A DNA stretch of 53,935 bases from VAZQ01 sp050179645 (lineage in GTDB: Bacteria; Pseudomonadota; Alphaproteobacteria; Rhizobiales; Xanthobacteraceae). Shown piece by piece: positions 16,386-23,751 of this stretch. How positions within the stretch are numbered: position 1 is the stretch's first letter; each line of letters opens with the position of its first letter. The notes under the pieces were generated by a model. That model did not search any database and had not been told where the DNA came from. It saw only the letters and a list, made by a program, of their open reading frames with translations. Location of the stretch: assembly GCA_050179645.1 (NCBI GenBank), contig JBFXEX010000028.1:1-53935 (forward strand). Direction: 5' to 3'. Both the position numbers and the translations under genes were made by a program.

Positions 16386-17558
16386 CTACGTCCGCTGTTC
16401 GATCGGCGCCAGCAGGCGCCGGCCGACGGCGGCGAGCAGCAGATCGTGCGCGCGTTCGGCGATTTCCTCGATCGAGGGCGTTTTGGCGAACATGGCCTTG
16501 GCCTCGGCCAGAAAATCCTCACGGGTCGGCATCTGCGGCAACCGCGGCGTCTGCGAGAGGTGCGCCGACAGCATCTCGGTCGCGCGGTCGTGGGCGCGCG
16601 CCAGCCGCTCCCGCAGCGCGGACAGTTCGGCGGTATGCAGTGCGGCCGTGATCGCCAGCGCGATGCGTTCCGAGTTGAAGTTCGCCGCCAGTTGTTCAGC
16701 CGCGCGATTGACGACCCGCGCCCCGAGCCGCTGCTCGTTGCGCAGCACCTGCTCGGGCGGCGCCTTCAGGTCCCAGACGATGCCGAGCCAGGACAGGCCC
16801 TTCAGGATGTAAAAGGTCATGTCGACCTCCCACCAACGGAATCCCTGCCGCACGCTGCTCTGGTAGGCGTGGTGATTGTTGTGCCAGCCTTCGCCCATGG
16901 TGAAGAATGCCAGCAGCCAGTTGTTGCGCGAGTCGTCGCCGGTCACATAGCGCTTGCGGCCGCGCACGTGCGCCAGCGAATTGATGCAGAAGGTGGCGTG
17001 ATAAAGCGCGACGGTGCTCCAGAAGAAGCCGACCACCAGCCCGGGCCATCCGGCCAGCAGAAAGCAGGCGATGGCGAGCACGATCGGCGGCAGCAGTTCG
17101 AGCCGGTGCAGCCACATCAGTTCCGGATAGCGGGCGAAATCGGCGATCTTTACCAAATCGGTGGTGTCATGCTGCCGGGAAAAGATCCATCCGACGTGAC
17201 TGTAGAGAAAACCGCGGCGGCGGGGCGAATGCACGTCGTGTTCGGTGTCGGAATGCAGATGATGATGCCGGTGCTTGGCCGCCCACCACAGCACGCTCTT
17301 CTGTGCGGTGCTGGTGGCCAATACCGCGAGGATGAACTGGAACGCCCGGCTGGTGGAATAGGACCGGTGCGAGAAATAGCGGTGATAGCCGGCGCCGATG
17401 GCAAAGATCCGCAGCCAATACAGCGTCACCCCGATCGCGACCGCCTGCCAGGTGATACCGGTCCAGATCGCCGCGAAGCAGGCCAGATGGACCAGCACGA
17501 ACGGAATGGCGGACGGGTAGATGATGTCGTCGTGCGCGGCATCGGGGTCGTGAGCCAT
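16386..17558 (-). CDS. Acyl-CoA/fatty acid desaturase (delta-9 type)
   Basis: This 390-residue integral membrane desaturase has the three histidine boxes of the stearoyl-CoA desaturase family: HRYFSH, KHRHHHLH and GEGWHNNHH. Four hydrophobic segments surround them. The extra C-terminal stretch beyond about residue 290 is helical and charged and is not part of the catalytic core. It introduces a double bond into membrane acyl chains using a di-iron centre. It is convergent with mgtC. The small Lys/Ala-rich gene upstream on the same strand is only 12 bp away, so they may share a transcript. Confidence 0.93.
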   Translation of the reverse strand: MAHDPDAAHDDIIYPSAIPFVLVHLACFAAIWTGITWQAVAIGVTLYWLRIFAIGAGYHRYFSHRSYSTSRAFQFILAVLATSTAQKSVLWWAAKHRHHHLHSDTEHDVHSPRRRGFLYSHVGWIFSRQHDTTDLVKIADFARYPELMWLHRLELLPPIVLAIACFLLAGWPGLVVGFFWSTVALYHATFCINSLAHVRGRKRYVTGDDSRNNWLLAFFTMGEGWHNNHHAYQSSVRQGFRWWEVDMTFYILKGLSWLGIVWDLKAPPEQVLRNEQRLGARVVNRAAEQLAANFNSERIALAITAALHTAELSALRERLARAHDRATEMLSAHLSQTPRLPQMPTREDFLAEAKAMFAKTPSIEEIAERAHDLLLAAVGRRLLAPIEQRT

Positions 17559-17570
17559 ACGGTGCTGCCC

Positions 17571-17879
17571 TCAGCGTTTCGGTGATTTGTCCTTGGTGGC
17601 CGGCCGTTTGACCGCACTCTTGCTGGCCGGCTGTTTGGCCGCGCTCTTGGTGGCCGGCCGCTTGGCGGCGCTCTTGTCGGCTGCAGCGTCGGCCGCCTCC
17701 TCACCCGCTTTCGTGTCGGCTTCCTGGGCGAGGCGCATGGCGCGCAGGCGGGCGGTCCTAGCCAGGACCGCGGCCTTCCCGGCCTCGTATTCCTGCATGG
17801 CGATCACCGCATCGCGGTCGCGGTCCTGCTTGGAGGCGATCCGCGTTGCGCGCTGTTGTTCGGTAATCTTGTTCGTCAT
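17571..17879 (-). CDS. Small Lys/Ala-rich protein with histone H1-like repeat tail
   Basis: This 102-residue protein starts at MTNKITEQQRA. The first 60 residues are a charged helix. The tail from about 70 repeats an AKRPATK/SAAKQPASK-like unit (three to four degenerate copies) and ends KDKSPKR. Such tails resemble bacterial histone H1-like nucleoid proteins, which is suggestive only. It lies between the desaturase and the cold-shock gene on the same strand, separated from the latter by a strong terminator. Confidence 0.75.
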   Translation of the reverse strand: MTNKITEQQRATRIASKQDRDRDAVIAMQEYEAGKAAVLARTARLRAMRLAQEADTKAGEEAADAAADKSAAKRPATKSAAKQPASKSAVKRPATKDKSPKR

Positions 17880-17943
17880 GATGGTGTACCGGTCATGGTC
17901 CGCTCGAGATGTTCGTGAGACTTCACGAACGGACGGCTCGTTA

Positions 17944-17980
17944 AGAAAAACCCCGCGGCCGGCATTCCCGGGCGCGGGGT
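17944..17980 (-). terminator. Rho-independent terminator of the cold-shock gene
   Basis: On the minus strand a long GC stem (ACCCCGCGCCCGGG paired with CCGGCCGCGGGGT, small AATG loop) is followed directly by TTTTTCTT. It lies 66 bp beyond the cold-shock stop codon, in the right orientation. Confidence 0.85.
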
Positions 17981-18045
17981 CCTCATCGTCCATCACCTTT
18001 GCCAGTACATCCGTGGTCAAAGCGCGATGGGCGGCGCGCGCCCGG

Positions 18046-18255
18046 TTAGGCGGCGCGCAGATTCTCGGCGGCGGACTTGCCGGTCCTGCGATCGGCAACA
18101 ACGTCATAGGAGACCTTCTGGCCCTCATTCAGGCTCTGCAGGCCGGCGCGTTCGACCGCGCTGATATGCACGAAGACGTCCTTGCTGCCATCGTCCGGCT
18201 GAATGAAGCCGAAGCCCTTTTGTCCGTTAAACCACTTCACGGTTCCCTTGTTCAT
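18046..18255 (-). CDS. cspA: Cold-shock protein, CspA family
   Basis: This 69-residue single OB-fold protein has both RNA-binding motifs, KGFGFI (residues 13-18) and VFVHI (27-31), plus the leading GTVKWFN. CspA proteins bind single-stranded RNA and DNA and melt RNA structures, acting as chaperones or antiterminators. The start follows a GGTCTCCC complement (ribosome binding site GGGAGA). The gene has a long upstream gap consistent with a structured leader, and a strong terminator. Confidence 0.96.
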   Translation of the reverse strand: MNKGTVKWFNGQKGFGFIQPDDGSKDVFVHISAVERAGLQSLNEGQKVSYDVVADRRTGKSAAENLRAA

Positions 18256-18395
18256 GGGAGACCTTTCTTCAGATACGAGTTTCGTAAGCCGCGCGCAAAC
18301 GCAGCCGGTGTGTTTCGAGATTTTGGAAGAAAGTCGTCAGTCAGGCGCGCTGTCGCGGCAAGGCCAATTCGTTCGGCCGAAAAACTCGATAAAGC

Positions 18396-18424
18396 TACAT
18401 AGTGTAGCCCATCGCATTTCGCAA
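18396..18424 (-). promoter_or_regulatory. Candidate sigma-70-type promoter of the cold-shock gene
   Basis: On the minus strand, TTGCGA (18419-18424) and TATGTA (18396-18401) are separated by 17 bp, and the region is the most A+T-rich part of the 306-bp gap 18256-18561. It would give a leader of about 130 nt before the ATG at 18255, in keeping with cold-shock genes. The -10 box overlaps a small palindrome CTACA-CTA-TGTAG. I see nothing else definite in the gap. Confidence 0.35.
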
Positions 18425-18561
18425 GGTGAAACGGCGATTCCGGAGAAAAGACTGGCTATTTGCGGCTGAAGCGCCCATGTTCCTTGCATCATCGGCTTTT
18501 GCTTCGGGCGCCGGTGGCTGAGAGACCAGTCGCGCTCCCGCCTCAATTTAGGGAGCGCGCC

Positions 18562-18807
18562 ATGCTTCAGGCTAGGCAATTTGCTGCTGCCGAAACGGCC
18601 GATCACCTCCCGAGGCGTCCGCCCGATCTTCGATCTGTGCCCTGTGGCGCAATAGCGGAGGGCGGCGGTCGTTGTCCTGCCTGCGGGCGTGCCGGGGCGA
18701 TCGCGCCAGCGCGGTCAGAATATCACGGCAGCGGGCGTATTCATCATCGTTGGCTCTGTAGCTCATGCGGACACGGCTGGGTCACGGTGCTGCAAGTGGC
18801 GAATTAA
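18562..18807 (+). CDS. Small zinc-ribbon protein
   Basis: This 81-residue protein starts at MLQARQFAAAE, preceded by GGGAG. The C-terminal half has a two-knuckle zinc ribbon, CPACGRAG and CSSCGHGW, separated by a segment ending in HHRWL. It resembles short zinc-ribbon proteins of unknown function common in Bradyrhizobium relatives. An in-frame extension to 18460 has no ribosome binding site. It is followed 9 bp later by another small gene. Confidence 0.75.
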   Translation: MLQARQFAAAETADHLPRRPPDLRSVPCGAIAEGGGRCPACGRAGAIAPARSEYHGSGRIHHRWLCSSCGHGWVTVLQVAN

Positions 18808-18816
18808 GGACATCGC

Positions 18817-19008
18817 ATGAATCACCGTTTCCGTCTCGGCCAGATGGTGCGGCTCAGCCGCGGATCGCCTTACCAGAGCCTGGCCGAGGGCACGTATCAG
18901 ATCGTTCGGCAGCTTCCTTACGGCGAAGGCGACTTTCAGTATCGCATCAAGAGCGCGCGCGAGCAGCATGAGCGCGTCGTGAAGGAAAACGAGCTCGACC
19001 GCGCTTGA
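18817..19008 (+). CDS. Conserved small protein, function unknown
   Basis: This 63-residue protein reads like a small beta-rich domain (FRLGQMVRLSR, GTYQIVRQLPYGEG, YRIKSAREQHERVV). An AAGGA ribosome binding site precedes the ATG. It has no signal peptide or membrane segment. The pattern resembles short proteins of Rhizobiales genomes with no assigned role. It lies between the zinc-ribbon and S21 genes on the same strand. Confidence 0.75.
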   Translation: MNHRFRLGQMVRLSRGSPYQSLAEGTYQIVRQLPYGEGDFQYRIKSAREQHERVVKENELDRA

Positions 19009-19068
19009 GGCGCTGGGTTGGGCGGACGAGTTTTGATGAGACGACGGTCTCATGACGGCCGGGCTTGC

Positions 19069-19110
19069 GACGCAGGCTCAGACAACAAAGACGCAGGCTC
19101 AGACAACAAA
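19069..19110. repeat. Perfect 21-bp tandem duplication in the S21 leader
   Basis: Two identical 21-bp units, 19069-19089 and 19090-19110 (each beginning GACGCAGGCTC and ending ACAACAAA), abut each other. They end immediately before the GGAG ribosome binding site of the ribosomal protein S21 gene. Confidence 0.95.
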
Positions 19111-19121
19111 GGAGTGAAGCA

Positions 19122-19412
19122 TTGCAGGTGCTCGTTCGCGACAACAATGTCGATCAGGCGCTCCGCGTCCTGAAAAAGAAAATGCAGCGCGAAGGCGTGT
19201 TCCGGGAAATGAAGGTGCGCAGGTTCTACGAGAAGCCCTCGGAGAAGACGACGCGTGAAAAGGCCGAAGCGATACGCCGCGCCCGCAAGCTCGCTCGCAA
19301 GCAAGCCATCCGCGAAGGCCTGATCGCTGCGCCGAAAAAGAAGCCGCTCGACGCCGCGAGACGCGATGGGCGAGCCCCGGGCGGCCGTCCGACAACCCGG
19401 CCACCGGAGTGA
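19122..19412 (+). CDS. rpsU: 30S ribosomal protein S21
   Basis: The conserved S21 sequence QVLVRDNNVDQALRVLKKKMQREGVFREMK begins at a TTG codon (19122), with GGAG at 19111-19114 as ribosome binding site. The ATG-initiated reading frame from 19065 would translate the tandem repeat and is unlikely. The product is about 96 residues with a basic, low-complexity C-terminal extension after the usual core. S21 sits near the anti-Shine-Dalgarno end of 16S rRNA and helps initiation. The non-ATG start and repeated leader suggest translational tuning. Confidence 0.93.
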   Translation: MQVLVRDNNVDQALRVLKKKMQREGVFREMKVRRFYEKPSEKTTREKAEAIRRARKLARKQAIREGLIAAPKKKPLDAARRDGRAPGGRPTTRPPE

Positions 19413-19420
19413 GCCGGGAC

Positions 19421-19648
19421 ATGCGAATCTACATCTTCAAGTCCGATGCAAAGACCGGACTGCGGGCCTTCGCCGCCGACGTCGCCGGCACTAAGCTGCC
19501 GGATCAGCTTGGTCCCTGGAGTGCGGTCGGCGTCATCGGGCCGCAAAAGGATCCACCGCACAATCTGCCGCGCGCGCAGATCGAGCAGGCCCTTGGCGAC
19601 CGGGGCTTTCAGCTTTGGCGGATCAAGCCGGCCGCGCCGGTCGAGTGA
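19421..19648 (+). CDS. Conserved small protein, function unknown
   Basis: This 75-residue protein starts MRIYIFKSDAKTGLRAFAAD. A GTG four codons upstream, overlapping the S21 stop, is an alternative start. It is a compact soluble sequence with a beta-alpha look, ending in FQLWRIKPAAP. It directly follows rpsU and is probably co-transcribed with it. I do not recognise a named domain. Confidence 0.75.
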   Translation: MRIYIFKSDAKTGLRAFAADVAGTKLPDQLGPWSAVGVIGPQKDPPHNLPRAQIEQALGDRGFQLWRIKPAAPVE

Positions 19649-19806
19649 TCTCGGCTTCCGGCGCCGAGTCTCCGGTCTCCGCGTGAAACCGCGGGGAGCA
19701 ATGCGCCCCTGCACGCTTGGCGTCGCTCGCCTGCCGCGCAAGAATGCTCCAAAATGCGCCGCCGTGCCTGTGCGCGGCCAACAGTCCGCAAGAGGAGCCG
19801 ATTCCG

Positions 19807-20706
19807 ATGAGCGTCGCCACCGAGGTCACCGCGCTGAACGTCGCCCTCGACGACTATCCGCACACCCTGCCGCTCAAGCGCGGTGAGATTTCGTCGCCCG
19901 ATCTTGCGCTCGCGTTTACCGACATCCGGCCGGCCAACCGGTTCTTCAAGCCGATGGTGCGCGAACTCAAGTTCGACGTCAGCGAAATGGCGATTGCAAC
20001 CTTCGTGCAGGCCAAGAACTACGGCAAGCCGCTGGTGCTGCTGCCCGCCACCATGATGGGCCGCTTCCAGCAGGGCACGCTGCTCTGCCGTGTGGCCAAG
20101 CCGGTCACGCCGGCCGAACTTGCCGGCAAGCGGGTCGGCGTACGCTCCTACAGCCAGACCACGGCGGTCTGGGTGCGCGGCATCCTGCAGAACGACTACG
20201 GTGTCGATGTTGACCGCATCCACTGGGTGACGCAGGAGGACGGGCACCTTGCGGAATATCGCGAGCCCGCCGGCGTCGAGCGGGTCGGGCCTGACAAGAA
20301 CCTGTTGACGATGCTGCGCGACGGCGAACTCGATGCCGCGATCTACGGCGCCGACCTGCCAAAGGACCCGGCGCTGACCAGCGTCATCGCCGATCCGGAA
20401 ACGGCGGCGCAGGCCTGGTTCGCCAAGCACAAGGTCGTGCCGGTCAACCACATGGTCGTGGTGACCGAGACCCTGGCGAAGTCGAACCCGCACGCCGTTC
20501 GCGAAATCTATCGCCTGCTGGTGCAGGGCAAGAAAGCCGCCGGCGGCCCCGCGCCGGGCGGCATCGATTTCCTGCCGTTCGGTTTTGAAGCCTGCCGGCC
20601 GGCGCTGCAGACCGTTATCGACTACGCGTTGCAGCAAAACCTCATCGGACGGAAAATTGCTGTCGAGGAATTGTACGACGATACCACCCGGACGCTCGCG
20701 CCGTAG
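19807..20706 (+). CDS. Dihydroxyphthalate-decarboxylase-like periplasmic-binding-fold protein
   Basis: This 299-residue protein starts at MSVATEVT after AGAGGAG (19790-19796). It has the type II binding-protein fold of the 4,5-dihydroxyphthalate decarboxylase-like group: LTFTDIRP-like LALAFTDIRPANRFF, then GKRVGVRSYSQTTAVWVRGIL, then AIYGADLP. It has no signal peptide, which fits a cytoplasmic enzyme-like member better than a receptor. True decarboxylase activity cannot be claimed from sequence. No aromatic pathway gene is adjacent. A terminator-like hairpin follows. Confidence 0.85.
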   Translation: MSVATEVTALNVALDDYPHTLPLKRGEISSPDLALAFTDIRPANRFFKPMVRELKFDVSEMAIATFVQAKNYGKPLVLLPATMMGRFQQGTLLCRVAKPVTPAELAGKRVGVRSYSQTTAVWVRGILQNDYGVDVDRIHWVTQEDGHLAEYREPAGVERVGPDKNLLTMLRDGELDAAIYGADLPKDPALTSVIADPETAAQAWFAKHKVVPVNHMVVVTETLAKSNPHAVREIYRLLVQGKKAAGGPAPGGIDFLPFGFEACRPALQTVIDYALQQNLIGRKIAVEELYDDTTRTLAP

Positions 20707-20720
20707 CGGCGAAAGTGTCT

Positions 20721-20749
20721 CGGCCGGGTTGCGCATTCGGCCGGCTTTT
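20721..20749 (+). terminator. Probable Rho-independent terminator
   Basis: The hairpin CGGCCG (20721-20726) and CGGCCG (20738-20743), with an 11-nt loop, is followed by GCTTTTCCC. It begins 14 bp after the stop codon of the binding-fold gene. Confidence 0.5.
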
Positions 20750-20994
20750 CCCTTTGGGCCCAACGGGATAATGCGGTCTTGCGGCATCACGCCGGTGCGG
20801 CGATTTGTTTACCGAATCGGCGCACCATAAGGCGACTGAGTGTGCATCTGCGTATCAACAAGCCAATCGACTTCTGACCTACGCCACGCATATTCTGATA
20901 TCGGGAATCGGCCGCCGCATGGCGGCCCGCGGTCTTGTGCGCTGATGTCAACGCGGTGCAGGAGCGCGGAGCATCAACAGGTGGAGTGAGTGTC

Positions 20995-22590
20995 GTGACG
21001 AAACTCGTCGAGGGGATCCCTTCGAGCTTTGCCCGCTTGCCGCAATGTCGCATGTCGATGCTGCGCGTCCTCCTGGCGACGGGTGCCACAGTGGCGTTCC
21101 TTGCGAGCCTTGCGACGCCGGCCGAGGCGCAGCGCCGCTACCGCTACGTCAGCCCTTATTACGGTTTTACCGACATGTTCGGCACGCGCGCTCCGCGACG
21201 GGCGACGCGATCGACCGTGCCAAGCCGCAAGACAGAGCCGCAGAAGGACGTCGGCTTCGGCGAATTGCCGAAGGGGCCGCTGCAGATCGTCGTGTCGATC
21301 GGCAGCCAGCGGGTCACGCTGTTCGCCAATGGCGAACGGGTTGCGGAGGGGCCGGTGTCGACCGGCGTGCCGGGCCATCCGACGCCGCTCGGCGTGTTCA
21401 GCGTGATCGAGAAGGACCGCCACCATCACTCCAATATCTATAGCGGCGCGCCGATGCCGTTCATGCAGCGGATCACCTGGTCCGGCATCGCCTTGCACGA
21501 GGGCGCGCTGCCGGGCCATCCGGCTTCGCACGGCTGTATCCGGTTGTCGTATGAATTCGCGCGCAAGCTCTGGCCGACGACCAAACTCGGCGCGCGGGTG
21601 ATCGTGGCGCGGACCGAACTGGCGCCAGCCGACTTCGCGCATGCCAAGCTGTTCGCGCCGCGCCCCAAGCCGGCCGTCGACCCGGTTGTGCAACTCGACC
21701 GTCCGGTCCGGTTGGCGCAGAACGAAGGCACGACCGCGACGGACGCACGGCCGGGTGAGCCCGATGCTGCGCCTGCGGTTGCGGCCGACGAGAAGCGCCA
21801 GATTGAAGCCGTGAAGCCCGCGGCAGCGGTAGAGACTGCCGCTGAGCCTGCAGCCGAGAACGTCGCGGACACCGCGGCGAAGCCGGCGGAAGCAGCGCAA
21901 TCGGCCGAGACTTCGGTCGCCGACAAGCCGGTCGAAGCGACGGGCGCCATCGATGCGCCCCAGCCTGTTGCCGCCCCTGGCGTCGAACTGCGCCGCGCCG
22001 TCGAGGCGCCGCAGCCGGCCGAGGCGCAACAGCCTGTCGTGGCAGCCCCCGCCAGCACCGAGCCGGAGAAGCCCACGCCGAATCTCAACGATCCGCCCAA
22101 GCCCGTCACGCCGCGGATCAAGAACGCCGATCAGCCGAAGAAACCGACCGGTCAGGTCGCGGTGTTCGTGAGCCGCAAGGAAAAGAAAATCTTCATCCGG
22201 CAGGGCTTCAAACCGATCTTCGAGATGCCGATCACCATCGACCAGCCGGAGCATCCGCTCGGCACCCACGTCTTCACCGCCATGGGCGCGACCGACGAGG
22301 GCAACGGAATGCGTTGGAATCTGATCACCGTCCCGAACGATGTGTCGCGGGCGGCCGAGCCGACGCGGAACAGCCGCCGCCGCGGTCAGGCGCCGGCCGT
22401 TGCGCCCACCCCGGTCAGCCATCGCGCACCGTCGACCGCGGCCGAGGCGCTCGACCGCATCCAGTTTCCCCAGGAGGCCGTGGACCTCATCGCCGAACGC
22501 CTGATTCCGGGTTCTTCGCTGGTGGTGTCCGACGAAGGCCTCGGGCGGGAAACCGGCCGCGGCACCGATTTCATCGTCCTCACCCGTTGA
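20995..22590 (+). CDS. L,D-transpeptidase (YkuD domain), exported
   Basis: This is a 531-residue protein from GTG 20995, which has GGTGGAG upstream. ATG 21052 is an alternative that keeps the signal peptide. A hydrophobic signal segment ends at ATPAEAQ (about residue 46). The YkuD catalytic domain covers about 95-205, with HPASHGCIR (His175, catalytic Cys181). A long Ala/Pro/Glu-rich linker follows (about 215-380). A second, YkuD-like strand region (VAVFVSRKEKKIFIRQGF... HPLGTHVFTAM) has no catalytic Cys. The enzyme makes 3-3 peptidoglycan crosslinks or anchors proteins in the periplasm. Confidence 0.9.
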   Translation: MTKLVEGIPSSFARLPQCRMSMLRVLLATGATVAFLASLATPAEAQRRYRYVSPYYGFTDMFGTRAPRRATRSTVPSRKTEPQKDVGFGELPKGPLQIVVSIGSQRVTLFANGERVAEGPVSTGVPGHPTPLGVFSVIEKDRHHHSNIYSGAPMPFMQRITWSGIALHEGALPGHPASHGCIRLSYEFARKLWPTTKLGARVIVARTELAPADFAHAKLFAPRPKPAVDPVVQLDRPVRLAQNEGTTATDARPGEPDAAPAVAADEKRQIEAVKPAAAVETAAEPAAENVADTAAKPAEAAQSAETSVADKPVEATGAIDAPQPVAAPGVELRRAVEAPQPAEAQQPVVAAPASTEPEKPTPNLNDPPKPVTPRIKNADQPKKPTGQVAVFVSRKEKKIFIRQGFKPIFEMPITIDQPEHPLGTHVFTAMGATDEGNGMRWNLITVPNDVSRAAEPTRNSRRRGQAPAVAPTPVSHRAPSTAAEALDRIQFPQEAVDLIAERLIPGSSLVVSDEGLGRETGRGTDFIVLTR

Positions 22591-22712
22591 TCCTCGTCCA
22601 CTAACCTGCGCTGCTTTGACAGTGGTCGCGCGAAAATCGATCGGCTAGGCTCGCCGGGCCTGCCGATCGATAGAACGTATTAACTTTGCGTGCAGGGTGA
22701 GGAGACGACAGT

Positions 22713-23708
22713 ATGACCAGCTCAAGGATGGCGCCGAGCGCGCGCCGGTGTTTCATTCTCGCGAGCATCGCGGCGGCGTGTTCTGCGCTGGCCTCGCCGG
22801 CGTTCGCCCAGGCATGGCCGACCAAGACCGCGCGCGTCATTGTGCCGTTCTCGGCCGGCAGCGCCACCGACCTGCTGCCGCGCACGGTGTTCGAGAATGT
22901 GTCGTCGCGCGCGAGCCATCCGATCATCGTCGAAAATCGGCCGGGCGGCGGCGGGGCGATCGGCGTCACCGCCGTTACCAAGTCCGAACCGGACGGCCAC
23001 ACCCTGCTGGTTCATTCGAATTCGCTGATCACGACGCCAGCCATTCAGGCGATGCCTTACGATCCGGTGGCGGATCTGTCGGGCGTCACGCCGCTCGGCT
23101 TGGTTCCGCTGGTGCTGGTGATCAACCCCAACCGCGGCATCAAGACTCTGAAGGAACTGGTGGACGCCGCCAAGGCCAAGCCGGGCACTTTCAACTATGG
23201 CGCCGCTGGCATTGGGAGCCCGCCGCACCTCACGATGGAGCGCTTCCGCATGGCCGCCGGCTTTCAGGGCCAGCTCGTACCGTTCCGCGGCGCGCCGGAA
23301 GCGATTACCGAAATTCTCGGCGGGCGGCTCGACATGTACTTCTGCCCGATTACGCCGGCGATGCCGTTCATCGAAAGCGGCAAACTGCTGCCGCTCGCGG
23401 TGTCGAGCGCCAAGCGCGCGACCCGGTTGCCGAACGTCCCGACGACGGTGGAAGCGGGCTATCCCGACTCCGACTTCGAATTCTATATCGGGCTCACCGT
23501 TCCGAAGAAGACGCCGCGCGATCTGGTTGCGGCAATCCACCGCGCGACCGTCAAGGGTCTCGAGGATCCATCGGTGAAGGACAAGTTCGCCAAGCTTGGT
23601 GTCGAGCCGCTGACCATGACACCCGAGGCTTATGATGCCCGCATCGCCAAGGAAGTTCCGATTGCGGTGAAGCTCGCCAACGCGGCCGGCATCGGCCTGA
23701 AGAAGTAA
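22713..23708 (+). CDS. Bug/TctC-family tripartite tricarboxylate receptor
   Basis: This 331-residue periplasmic receptor has a signal peptide ending PAFAQA. The family motifs WPTKTARVIVPFSAGS, ENRPGGGGAIG, PDGHTLLVHSN and the late NVPTTVEAGYP are all present. Bug proteins bind carboxylic acids and similar solutes for TctAB permeases, which are not adjacent, and such orphan receptors are common in this group. An inverted repeat follows the stop codon. Confidence 0.93.
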   Translation: MTSSRMAPSARRCFILASIAAACSALASPAFAQAWPTKTARVIVPFSAGSATDLLPRTVFENVSSRASHPIIVENRPGGGGAIGVTAVTKSEPDGHTLLVHSNSLITTPAIQAMPYDPVADLSGVTPLGLVPLVLVINPNRGIKTLKELVDAAKAKPGTFNYGAAGIGSPPHLTMERFRMAAGFQGQLVPFRGAPEAITEILGGRLDMYFCPITPAMPFIESGKLLPLAVSSAKRATRLPNVPTTVEAGYPDSDFEFYIGLTVPKKTPRDLVAAIHRATVKGLEDPSVKDKFAKLGVEPLTMTPEAYDARIAKEVPIAVKLANAAGIGLKK

Positions 23709-23720
23709 CGTTGCAGCGTC

Positions 23721-23751
23721 CGGGTGACCGGCGGCATCCGCCGGTCACCCG
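23721..23751. terminator. Perfect 14-bp hairpin between convergent genes
   Basis: The arms 23721-23734 and 23738-23751 (CGGGTGACCGGCGG and its complement) pair perfectly around a CAT loop. The right arm contains the stop codon of the MmgE/PrpD gene. Neither side has a T-tract, so it may act as a bidirectional mRNA end or stabiliser rather than a classical terminator. Confidence 0.6.

Noticed and set aside
19069..19110. Tandem repeat considered as a CRISPR fragment
   Set aside because: The two copies abut with no spacer, there are only two units, and no cas gene is present.
20974..22422. A 482-codon minus-strand frame over the L,D-transpeptidase
   Set aside because: The plus strand has a signal peptide and the SHGCIR catalytic motif. 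The reverse translation is Arg-rich noise.
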